Source of the DNA: Lingula anatina
Taxonomy: Eukaryota > Brachiopoda > Lingulata > Lingulida > Lingulidae
Direction: 5' to 3'
Length of the DNA stretch: 56,987 nt
Assembly (NCBI RefSeq): GCF_001039355.2
Contig: NW_019774624.1
Span: 227,417 to 284,403 of the forward strand
Position numbers and translations under genes: made by a program
Shown: one piece after another, positions 15,160-24,122 of the stretch
Layout: the number at the start of each line of letters is the position of its first letter
Position numbering within the stretch: the stretch's first letter is position 1
Notes under the pieces: model-generated
The model's input: only the letters and a program-made list of their open reading frames with translations
Told to the model about the DNA's origin: nothing
Database searches by the model: none

Positions 15160-18100
15160 AATGTGTCAAACAAAATGTTGTGCATACATAAAATTTTGAA
15201 ATCACACAGAATAGTATCCAAATGCACTTTCAGATAACACAGATACACCAACATAGGTCCTGGACCAGTATTTTAAAGTTTTCAAAAGAATTATAACTAA
15301 CAATTGCACATTTTCAAAAAATAGTCCACAAAGACAGAAGAAGGGTGATGAAAAAAATAAAAGATAATCATATTTATAAATACAAACAAATAAAAAATTA
15401 CAAAATAATGCCCAACCTTGATTGTCATCTTCGGATCGAGAGTGATCATCTTTGCTAGAAACATCATGAGAACTGAGTGGAGTGGAAGCAGTATTATTCC
15501 CATTGCAAGCACTAACTTGTTCTAATTCAGACTCAACAAGATGATGAGAAGAAAGCTGTGGTAAACTTACTACCGCAAGTTCCATCATAAAACTAAGTAA
15601 CAGGTTCCACTTTCCTCCAGTTCAACTTGTCATGTGAATTGGCAGCAAGAGGAGGGAAAACTCAATTAAGGGAAAGACACTACACACCGCACTCAAAAAT
15701 CAATAAGCAGTGATGTAAAGAAAGCCTTAGAATCGTAATCTGATTGGATATCCACTATCTTCAAAAGACCACGTAAAATTGATAATAATATAACCAGAGG
15801 CTTATAAAACTTGACCAATATCTAGTTATGCATAGGACATTGGGAGATTGTGCTTATTGTCAAATTAAGCACAGCATTATCTTAAGTATAAAGATTTTTT
15901 TCAAAATCACATAATTTGTTTCCCAATAAGGTAATCTCCTTAGTACTAATAATAATGGTAACATTTTGCTCACTTCAATTGCATTGTTTCATTGATTAAG
16001 GTTTTGCATTTCTCACAGAATCCAGTAAAATAATAACAACTGGGGAAGTAACAGGGAAATATGGTTAAATATCAACATGAAGTCACAACCAGAGTGTATT
16101 GACGGAGGGACAACAGAGCACATTATCTGAGCCTCTGGAATGAAAGATGATGCTTACCAATCAATTGGCTCAGACAGGGTTCAGTGGACAAGTAGAAAAA
16201 GCATGTTCAAAAGTTTCTTATCTAATACCTTAACTGCGATTCCATAACTGCAAGCTATCCTTTTTGGTAGCGAATAGTGTCTATAATGAGCTTATGATTG
16301 TGATCAATGGTTTTATGAGAATTTCACTTCCTCTGCTATTACATTATGAAAATTCATCAATCAGCAAATTGTTAGATTACTTGTGTTGATCAATGCTAGA
16401 CTTTTTTTTCAAATCACGTATTTTTTTAAAATCCAAAATATATGTACTTCTTTCTAAGACAGGAGAACTATGCTAAAGCAAAACCTTTAATGTTAGAAAC
16501 AAAAGTACTGCAGACACAATTAAATAAAAGTAAAGTTACTAAATCTGTCTGCTCCCCAATCTGTGCTTATTTAAGTAATACTGAATATCAGTGAACAGAC
16601 AGATAACTAAAAGTAGCAAACTTCCCATATATACATAATTCTTTCTATTAATAATTAGCATTAATTTGGGACTGTCTTTCCATGCCAAATTGGTGGTGGA
16701 AAAATTGTGTTATATCCCAAAATATAATGCACATTTTCTTTAAATAAACATACAAATGCTGTCCCCACAACCTTTTAAGCTAGCAAAGAGTATAATTTAA
16801 AATTAGTTGAATACTAATTCTTTTTTGGTTAAATTCCCAAGCAATTTACTGTGCACCTTTGTAATGACATTGTGAAAATAAATAAATGGAAGCATTCGAT
16901 AAAACCACTGAAATAAGCAAAACATTATTCATATCATGAAATTCAAGTATTTTGTTTGATGCTACTGAATGGGCAATATTGAGAAAAAACAATCAAGATG
17001 GTACAATGATATCAAAGACACAAACAATGCTAAACTTAAAATTTGCTTTATTTTCTCAGCAAAAGATACATTAATGCAGACTGTAAAACCAGAACAAAAA
17101 AAAATTCTTCATTTTGTCATCAACAGCACACAAATCAGATTATATAGTCTTTGATATCATTATTGTAAAGTCTAATGTAATCAATGGGTCGTGAGTAAGT
17201 GTTAGTTGTGGCGACTTTGGGTTAAAAGATACTATAAAGCTACAATCTAAAACACAATGATCACAATGTATAAGCATCCGCCATTCAGGGTTTTAACCAA
17301 GGGTCAATTTTCGATGACACTCTCTTAAATTAAAGGGAGATTAACTGTCAGTTACCCTGTCTCCTGCATCACAAGTATAATAATTGCACGCGTGCACACA
17401 CACGCGCGCACACAGCCTTATACAAGTCCAACAATATACTAAACTGTGTCAGCCAATTCAAAATGGATAACCACTGACTATCAAATTTTCCACTTCAGAT
17501 ATTTTTCATTTACTTCTGGCATCTCTAATTCTTATTCTGATTATAAGCTAATGCTTAGTTTTTACCACTACTAACTAAAACAAAATAATGCTTTTATTCA
17601 ATATATAATATTTAATTTAAGTATATTGCATGTGGTATGATGTTTCACTTTTTTCTTTAAATAGCTCTTAAGGCTTCATTCACATGCAATGTCTATTTTC
17701 TATTTTCTATTCGTGGTATGTCTTATGATCACGGTCTGTGCCCTTAATATCCCTCGGCGTAATTACTGGCAGCGCGAGCCAGTTACTATAAGTTACTATA
17801 AGTAACTGGCTCGCGCTGCCAGTAATTACACGGCGGGATATTCAGGGCACAGACCGTGATCATAAGATAGCGCGAATAGAAAATAGAATTTAGAAAATAG
17901 ACATTGCATGTGAACGAAGCCTAAGTCAGTGCAAATGAAAAGAGTCCACGTGCCAAATGAATGGATCCTATCATGAAATTACAAAAAGGTTACCCAGGAT
18001 GAATTAAAATTTTAATGAAAAAAAAAAAAAAGAAAATTTAAAATTTAAAAGAAAAAGAAAAACACTAAACAAGCCAAAGCAATACATCACAACAACTAAC

Positions 18101-21100
18101 TAATTTAACACAACATCATTTCACAATTTTGTTTAAAAATCACTGCGGCAGCCATTTGTATCAGTGGAAATCAATGGTGTCTTAGACAAACAGAAATTGG
18201 CCTAAAATCAGTTTCAATGTAAAAAGGTGCTCCAAACTTATTAGTGATGCAGGAGACTTCACCAGCAGTTAAAACATACATCACCCTTTACACAGCAAAA
18301 AATAAGATTTACCATATATGACTCTGTATTCACCCACTATTTGGTTCAATAAGTCATCATGAAAGAGAAAGATGATATAAAAATGTAAGTCAGACAGAAA
18401 AATACAGGACATTTGTTTATAGTTACTGTATTAAATTTTTCAAAAAGATTTAAAGTGAAATGTATCGTTATCATATCACTGGTAAATCAGAATTAAAGCA
18501 AAAACTGAAAATAAGAAAACCATGCACATGAGCTGCAAATTGAGACAAAATTACAAACATCACTGTCCCCATGTAAGGCCAACACTACTAGAAACTGATA
18601 AATAATTTTATTTTTCTTTCTTTTTATTGTGTATTTTAGTAAGAAGTATTTGCAAAGAATTGCAGGCATATGTAACCATACAATTAAAAATCATGTAAAC
18701 TCTTGAAAGGCTAGTTGTCAGGTCTTTCAACAAGTTAATTTTTTTGTAGAGTAAGCTTATTATACTTTTGTTATACTTTTTTTGCAATGTTTATTGTCAA
18801 TATCTGACATCATATAATAGTTGTTTAAAAACAACCCTATTTCAGCGACAAAGTCATTCAACATATTCTTAGGTTTACATTCTCATATAAAATCCACTGA
18901 TTAAACAAAGACTTACGTACGAGTTTCAAACCGCTGAAGATTGTTTACATTATCAGTTATGAATGAAAGTCTCACAAATCCTGAATGCTAAACTTTAATC
19001 CACACATGCACATTTCATTTCTCAAATTTTAAAGTTGTATTAAATAAAAATCTTTACAAGCATCAAACAGTAGCCTAATGTGTTTCCTTATAATCTCAGG
19101 CCTACATAACTAACAGACTCAGCACCGAATGATCCTGAATTAACTGGTAGATTGGACCTCATTACCCGTTTTAAAGGTGTGCGTCAGTATCAGACGTGAC
19201 ATGGCTCTTGCCTAGTACGCGATGTGATAGTGATGATTCTGAGCAGGGTTGGAAAGTAGTGCATCTCATCTCATCTATCAGGGTATGATACTGCGAAATG
19301 TGTACCGACGCACAACTTGAAAACGGGTAGTGTGGTCCGATCTACCAGTGAATTTGGGATCATTCGGTGCTGAGTCTGGTTGTTGGGTAGGCCTGATTCT
19401 GGTGTGAGAGGTTTCATTCCAATATTAGCAAGTCATAACTCCTGTTTTATCCTGTATGTAATAAAGAATTTCAAATTACTGGTACCAAGGCAGAAAGGAA
19501 AAAAGAATCAGTTGCAATATATCCATTTCATAATCTCATTTTCTGAGTCTCCAATGTTGCTATAATTCCAGTATCTACCAGATTAACTAGCTTTGGAATG
19601 GAAGAAGCCGGGTTTCAGGACACATTCTAAATCCAAATCAACGAGGCATTCAAACACACAAAATAATTAATGTTTTCTATTCTTTCTAACATGTGAATTC
19701 TGCATGTTTGGAAAGTAATAAGACCAATGCACTACAGTATGATATTACATAACTATGGAAATTTTGGGGAATAATGTTTATGTTGCACTTTACATCACTT
19801 GTGATACACCAAACCAACTTTCTTCAACTATTTACTAATAAGTCTCTTCTCCTCTAAAATGTCATCATGATACTAATTAGCATTAGCCCAAGTAAATCTG
19901 AGGGAAAAAAAATACAATGTAAAGCATAATTTCCATTGCTTCCAAAGGTGTGTGCATTTAGCTCTTACTGGACAATCTGTACAAAAGCCATGCAGTTTCT
20001 CACGCAAGCTCTTGTACAAGCCTACAGTAAAGTGCTGTTAGCGTATAACCTGTCCAGGCAGCAATGCAGCACCACCTGAATGCAGATATTATGACATAAT
20101 ACGTGTGCAAATAGGGACATTCAATACAACATAAATTTACAGGTAATTACAATCCTTTTCATATTCCGTACCACCAAACAACTCAACTTTATAACACCAT
20201 GTCCTTTCATTCACTTATTCAAACAATACTTGGATATTTATGAATTCTGTTCACATACAAAAGTTGCTTTAAACTGGAAGAGAGCAGCATGTATTCCGTA
20301 TGTACACAAACTGGTTGTTATACTGATACTTAGAGGTTTGGTGGTACTCAAAAAGACAGGACAGAACTGCAAAGTAACACATTTTGTTTCAATACCATTT
20401 TCTATGCTTGACTGATCAAAATCATCCGACTCTCCTATATCTGAAACAAATGAAAAGCCCAGATTAATCCAATCCTGACATTTATTATTCATCGCTCATT
20501 TCAGATACATGTGCACATTGGACACATGAAATCAACCCAATCAACGGTGCTTATCCTCAAACCAAACCTGTGACTAAATACATATATTTTGTTGCCATAC
20601 ATGTATAATAAAAAGGCCTAAACATTTATCTGAAACATTCAAAATTTCACTCCATTTTTCAAACAACAATATAAAATAGACCTACTCAAAACAACAAGAA
20701 CATCAATGAGTGGTATAGTTTCAAACTTCATTGTCAATACTATCCGATGCAACAAGTAAATTTTATATAAACTAGCAAGAGGAAATAGCTATCTTGCCAG
20801 CATGAGAGGATAGTAAATCTCTTCTTATTATCATTATTATATAGGAAGGTTGTATCTTATCAAGGTTGAAGTTCATCGGAATCCCACAGTGCTGCCATCT
20901 ATATGCTAAATTTTTAATCAATATTGCGTTAATAATCAACTCGGGGAAAACCCCTTTTGAAATCAATGCATATTTATGTGCACAGACTATCCAGAACATC
21001 TGAAAATACACTGTATACATACACATATTGCTTTAATAAACAGCACAAGCAGTTAGTCACTATATGAAACTTACAGTAAATAATTTGAAAAAGTATGTCA

Positions 21101-22982
21101 AATTTGTCAGTCAGATATTGTCTTTCTACTAAAAGAACCCCTGCTTACATTCCAAAAATGCTAAAGAATTTCATATTTTCTCTTCAGTCAATGCATTTAG
21201 CACAAATATCCACTACTAACTTGCATGAGTCTTGTAACTCTATAAAATGCTGTATTCAGAAAACAAGGGGAAATTCAATATATATCAAAAAGCACTTACA
21301 GTGTAGCTGTCTATTAGATAAAAATTCCCTTCTCACCAGATATTGCTTGATATGCACTGCCTTTTAGCAACTTAAGTGACTTTTCTGCTTGAATATACTC
21401 AACAAAGTGTTAATTTTGGCAGCAGGTTTTTAAGGTAATTTTAGACAGTTCACAACATACTTTAAACTTGGCCCACTGCAGAATATTTTATATTTATACA
21501 GTCTTTGATGTTGGTACTAGTTTGCATCATGCCAAATACAACAGTCAGACCAGTGAAATTACATCTAGCTCTTCATTTACTGACCACTATTTCTGTTTTG
21601 GGTCTGTGGAATCCAAGAACCTGATCTCCATAACAAGTATTATTACTAGTAGGCTAAAATAATTTTGGCACTGTTTATGCCAGATATATTAGTTAACTGG
21701 TGTCTTAACTATATTTGTGGAATTTTTTATTAGTATGTTAGCCTTTTCCAGCACCTGAATACCAAAAAATTTATAATTTGTTAGCATTGAATGAGAAGTC
21801 TTAACTAAAGTACATGAATAAAGAAATGCTTGTGAAGTCATCTGTATACCCATGCAGTGAAGAGAACAATACATATGGTTTCTAACTAGATTTTAAACTC
21901 AGGAATCATATTTCACCCTAGGTATTTCACCTTATGTTAAAAAGAAAACTGGGTAACTTCTATATCACTTTGAGCCACAGTATTTAGTAAAAAGAAGTCA
22001 TATTTCATAAAAGTGTGTCAATGGTCCCCTCAAGTTGTGCTAACCAAAACCCTAATAATATACAAAACATTAAAAATGTGAACTGGTTTATCATCATTAT
22101 ACTTCTTAGAATGGAGTATAAATTTTGTTTACCTGTCCTTAGCTTTTTTAAAAATAGCATTACTCCTGAAATGGAATTGATAGTCAAAATGTAATACTCA
22201 TTTACATACAAAACTGTGTGTAGTCCCAACCTGAATTTTATCACAATTTTTATGATATATTAAAAATTTGCCAACAACAAATGACCAAAGCGCTCAAGAT
22301 TATTTTAACCTGCTGAACTAGAATAACTAAGTTATATAGTGACATTATAAATATGCCCTTGACCACTAAAATTTCTGCTCAGAGCTCTTCAGATCAAAAT
22401 AAGCCAAACCATGATACTTTACCCTTAGGTAGAAAACATTAACATTTAAACTGATGAAACCAATTAGGTGCTGAAAAGGTGAATGTCAACAAACATTTTC
22501 AGTTGCTAAAGAGCTAAAAATGAATGATGAGTCATATTATATGGCAATCATGAGAAACTTAAAAGAAAAAGACATAAAATTTACAATAACTGGAATTTTT
22601 CCCCTCTGGAACGTTCTTTTTATGGATTGGATACTAGGGTAGTGCTGCAATATGGTTTTTCTTGATTTACAAACTAAATGTAAAAAGATTCGGGCTTGTT
22701 ATATGAGACGCCGAGATAGTCAATAATGTCAAAATGTCACAAAGGCAGCTCTACTTTCTACTGTTAATAGTGGTTTGATTTAAACCTAACAAAACCAGTA
22801 TAAAAAGAAGGAAAATGCGTTTCAGGATGTGATCAAATACTTTTTATAATGTGCGTACCGTAGTCTCTTCTGCCGGCAGAATCCACTACGACTTCTGGTG
22901 TAGCAGGAGTCGATCCATAATTTTGGGTAGATTCCCCAATCGGCGAATCCTCAGCTTTTGATACTTGAAATCTTGCAGCCAT
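170..22982 (-). CDS. K-Cl cotransporter (SLC12A4-7/KCC family), 3' end outside window
   Basis: An electroneutral K+ and Cl- symporter of the plasma membrane, used in cell volume and chloride control. Exons read on the minus strand: 22859-22982, 20396-20440, 13454-13542, 11087-11200, 10450-10596, 8370-8555, 7794-8029, 6525-6706, 5945-6187, 5638-5695, 5152-5270, 4584-4758, 4142-4240, 3555-3674, 3284-3388, 2360-2448, 1732-1811, 1371-1459, 964-1070, 599-718, 170-259. All have AG acceptors and GT donors, and the phases agree at every junction, giving 872 codons. Vertebrate KCCs are about 1080-1150 residues, so roughly 200 C-terminal residues lie beyond the left edge. Diagnostic strings include [57 protein letters not shown] and [18 protein letters not shown]. 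The extracellular loop sits between helices 5 and 6, as in KCC and unlike NKCC. Which vertebrate KCC it matches best cannot be told by eye; an invertebrate usually has a single pro-orthologue. Confidence 0.96.
3555..10596 (-). CDS. KCC membrane domain (12 helices, APC/LeuT-like fold)
   Basis: Ten exons from 10450-10596 to 3555-3674. TM1 is in [17 protein letters not shown]2 is [19 protein letters not shown], split by an intron. TM3 is [22 protein letters not shown]4 around [16 protein letters not shown] and TM5 [16 protein letters not shown]. Exon 6525-6706 is the large extracellular loop with four cysteines (VCYLGDR, VNCTKA, NYCPGG, SACDQY), the KCC hallmark between TM5 and TM6. It carries an N-glycosylation sequon at NCT. 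TM6 is [22 protein letters not shown]7 spans the join TTSFV/YLSSVLF, TM8 is [19 protein letters not shown]9 [19 protein letters not shown]10 [16 protein letters not shown], and TM11-12 [20 protein letters not shown] onwards. The splice at 5945/5695 uses donor GTATCC and acceptor TTAG; this restores YLSSVLF and was chosen over an in-frame alternative. Confidence 0.94.
3767..3966 (+). mobile_element. tRNA-derived SINE in a KCC intron
   Basis: The head (about 3767-3838) looks like a tRNA with polymerase III boxes: A box TGGCTCAAATGG and a decayed B box GGATTCCATCC. It is followed by a non-tRNA body with GTCATACCAAAGACC, GTACCTACTGTCTCCTTGC and AACAGAGGGCCATGTGG. The anticodon arm does not fold as a proper tRNA and the B box is mutated, so this is a retroposon and not a tRNA gene. 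It lies in the intron between KCC exons 3555-3674 and 4142-4240, in antisense orientation to the gene. The family name is not assigned. Confidence 0.8.
9006..9459. mobile_element. Candidate inverted-repeat element (GGGGCCTGTTTC ends)
   Basis: The left end GGGGCCTGTTTCACAAAA at 9006 is mirrored at 9442-9459 by TTTTGAGAAACAAGCCCC, its reverse complement with a few mismatches. The interior is AT-rich and non-coding. It lies in the KCC intron between exons 8370-8555 and 10450-10596. No clear target duplication was found, so the boundaries are tentative. Confidence 0.45.
11087..13542 (-). CDS. KCC shared N-terminal exons before the membrane domain
   Basis: Two exons, 13454-13542 (30 codons with the split Gly) and 11087-11200 (38 codons). 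They encode [17 protein letters not shown]...EMALYE and [20 protein letters not shown].... The [19 protein letters not shown] segment matches the conserved KCC motif just before TM1 (in vertebrates the equivalent reads ALFEEEMD...SSLL..LANYTN). This cytosolic region acts as an autoinhibitory and regulatory segment in solved KCC structures (family knowledge). All KCC isoforms in the window pass through these exons. Confidence 0.9.
11201..13453. other. KCC intron, 2.25 kb, non-coding
   Basis: Unique-looking AT-rich sequence with a poly-C run of about 21 at 12536-12556. The open frame at 12908-13174 on the minus strand has no splice sites in KCC phase and no recognisable motif. A short (TA)n lies just outside, near 11039-11058. 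No RNA gene or transposon ends were seen. Confidence 0.7.
14650..14688 (-). CDS. KCC candidate 39-nt cassette exon
   Basis: Between exon B and the shared exon 13454-13542 there is a minus-strand segment with a strong donor (CTG then GTAAGTC) and acceptor (TTGTCCTCAG). It is 39 nt, phase 1 at both ends, and open in the KCC frame, encoding [13 protein letters not shown]. Including it adds 13 residues before GEDGKNANE without a frame change. It is too short for ordinary ORF detection. Whether it is used cannot be told without RNA data. Confidence 0.5.
15103..15160. repeat. (AAAT)n microsatellite
   Basis: A tetranucleotide run of AAAT units, about 58 bases, in the KCC intron just downstream of candidate first exon B. 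Confidence 0.95.
15417..15588 (-). CDS. KCC candidate alternative first exon B (proximal start)
   Basis: An ATG-led open exon of 172 nt beginning [20 protein letters not shown] and ending ...RSEDDNQ in phase 1 at donor GTTGGG, which joins in frame to the shared exon 13454-13542. The peptide is Ser/Asp/Glu-rich like a KCC N-terminal tail. It lacks an acceptor that would keep the frame if it were internal, so it is best read as an alternative first exon with its own promoter upstream (about 15590-15800). Alternative KCC N-termini from different first exons are established in vertebrate SLC12A6 and SLC12A5. Transcript support is not visible here. Confidence 0.68.
17672..17921. mobile_element. 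Foldback MITE with TAA target duplication
   Basis: A 250-bp near-perfect palindrome. The ends are GGCTTCATTCACATGC and GCATGTGAACGAAGCC, flanked on both sides by TAA (17669-17671 and 17922-17924). The arms meet at GTTACTATAAGTTACTATAAGTAAC near 17783-17807 (a small internal repeat). Arm identity is high (for example GATCACGGTCTGTGCCC and its complement). The 3-bp T-A-A duplication is what PIF/Harbinger-type transposases make, so it is probably a non-autonomous relative of that superfamily. It has no coding capacity. Confidence 0.85.
19092..19400. mobile_element. Long-TIR hairpin element, about 310 bp
   Basis: Arms of roughly 100 bp face each other. The left arm contains GACTCAGCACCGAATGATCC, ACTGGTAGAT and TTACCCGTTTT; the right arm contains the complements GGATCATTCGGTGCTGAGTC, ATCTACCAGT and AAAACGGGTAG. 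They are about 85-90% identical by eye. The outer ends pair as AATCTCAGGCCTAC with GTAGGCCTGATTCT. No clean target duplication was seen and no open frame is present. It lies in the KCC intron. Confidence 0.7.
20396..20440 (-). CDS. KCC second coding exon of the distal isoform (45 nt)
   Basis: A short exon encoding an acidic stretch [15 protein letters not shown]. The acceptor is TTTGTTTCAG and the donor GTATTG. It begins and ends in phase 1, so it can be included or skipped without shifting the frame. It lies between the distal first exon and the shared exon 13454-13542. Confidence 0.75.
20441..22858. other. KCC first intron (distal isoform), 2.4 kb
   Basis: AT-rich sequence without recognisable genes, long repeats or transposon ends. 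Several 60-90 codon open frames occur on both strands, but none has splice signals in phase with KCC or any known motif. Confidence 0.65.
22859..22982 (-). CDS. KCC first coding exon A (distal start)
   Basis: ATG at 22980-22982 opens a 41-codon N-terminus starting [18 protein letters not shown], ending in phase 1 at donor GTACGC. It is polar, Ser/Thr-rich and has no signal peptide, as expected for the cytosolic N-terminus of a KCC. The context before the ATG (CACCAATATGG) has no upstream in-frame extension that looks coding. It joins exon 20396-20440 ([15 protein letters not shown]) in phase 1, and that exon joins 13454-13542 in phase 1. I chose this start because it is the only ATG-led open exon with a good donor between the KCC core and the divergent neighbour. 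Confidence 0.85.
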
Positions 22983-23658
22983 ATTGGTGTTCTTCCTCTG
23001 AGTTCTGTCTCACAGAACTCTATTGTTCGGAAGAAAACTGTGATTTTTAAGTTTCACAATCCTCAGCTCTTGACCCGTCTGCAAATCTGTGCCAAGCCTC
23101 GATCTGATTATACCGGAAGTTAAACCGCTTACTAATTGCTCGATAAATTTGTCACAAAAAATCAACAATGGAAAGCTTTTCTTTTTCGATACTGATAAAT
23201 GATATTTGTTGTTTCGTCTTACTTAAAGTCTATACAACTTTTCTTTTCTCTTACATATACTAATTCTTACTAATTCGTGCATTGGATTATGGGAAGGGTT
23301 AAAGAGACCTTCTATGGCGGCTGGTTTGAAGATCGTCTGCAATAGGTGAAGCGCTGCTGGAAATCCTACATCTTTTTTTGTGAAACGTATGAAGCTCATT
23401 GATTAAGAAAATTTAAATTGATTACATGCGCGACTTGGATGCTGAATCACTCCTGATAATAAGTATCGCTGTTTCTTGTTCATCCTCCTTCCCCAGTTTC
23501 ATATAGAATGGAGGGGGGGGGGGGGGGGTTATTAAAATGTCATTGTGTAGAAGTTAATGACCAACATAAAATTGTTAAGAAAAAGGGCATTCGTAGAACA
23601 TTAGTGAGTTTTGTAAAAATGTACCTTTTTCATGTCCATTAACATTTCAGGAATTAAA
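22983..23658. promoter_or_regulatory. Divergent promoter interval between KCC and the RNF212B-like gene
   Basis: About 676 bases separate the KCC distal ATG (22982, minus) from the RING-gene ATG (23659, plus). The interval holds both 5' leaders and, on the plus strand, a probable non-coding first exon ending at donor AATAG/GTGAAG (23345/23346). The plus leader contains TATGGCGGC at 23313-23321, which resembles a YY1-type start-site motif. No clear TATA box at a sensible distance was found for either gene. A poly-G run occupies 23513-23528. Exact start sites cannot be read from sequence. Confidence 0.6.
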
Positions 23659-24122
23659 ATGTCTGATTGGATTCACTGTTTGATATGTCAACGAGCACCA
23701 AATAATAGCAGCTCTTCTTTCCTTTTGATGCACCCTTGCATGCATATAGTATGTGAAAATTGCAAAGGTATGGTATAGTGAGAGTATTTTGTAGGGACCT
23801 TTTCATTTTTTTTTTTTCATTTTTTCTTTTTTTTTTCTTTTTTTTTTTTTTTTTTGCATAAAAAGTGGTGTTTATAGCAATTTGATGAGTCATTGTTATT
23901 ATTATTTTTATGATATTTTAAGTGCAGCATTTGTTATGTATAATTGGTGCTTTAGTTGTGTTAAATTTTTTTTTCTCATAAGAAACATCAGAAAATTGCA
24001 TTTATTATCATGTATAATTGCAGCTTAAGTCATATGACATTTTCCTTCTTTTTTCACAAGAAACATCCGAAAATTGCAAGAAATGTGGAAACAAATGCAT
24101 GTCAGTCCCATTAACAAAACAG
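23659..24122 (+). CDS. RING domain exons of the RNF212B-like gene
   Basis: Exons 23659-23767 and 24061-24122 give residues 1-57. The zinc ligands are C7-x2-C10, C27-x-H29, C32-x2-C35 and C42-x2-C45, i.e. C3HC4 with the short last loop typical of the Zip3 class. The start MSDWIHCLICQR resembles MDWFHCNQCF of RNF212B, which supports this ATG. The ATG lies eight bases after an acceptor (ACATTTCAG), so the leader is spliced. Fold and ligand count are seen directly; E3 activity is inferred from the family. Confidence 0.88.

Larger units (their letters stand above)
15589..20395. other. KCC intron region, 4.8 kb, with two hairpin transposons
   Basis: It separates the distal first exons from candidate first exon B, so the part next to 15589 should hold the proximal promoter and 5' leader if exon B is real. 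It contains the hairpin elements 17672-17921 and 19092-19400 and an alternating CG/CA tract at 17386-17414. Otherwise it is AT-rich with no coding exon that I could support. Confidence 0.7.

Noticed and set aside
15202-15416. Extension of KCC exon B beyond its donor
   Set aside because: The open frame runs on into hydrophobic low-complexity sequence; the donor at 15416 joins in phase to the KCC core.
17672-17921. Rho-independent terminator or microRNA precursor
   Set aside because: The hairpin is far too long for either and has transposon ends and a target duplication.
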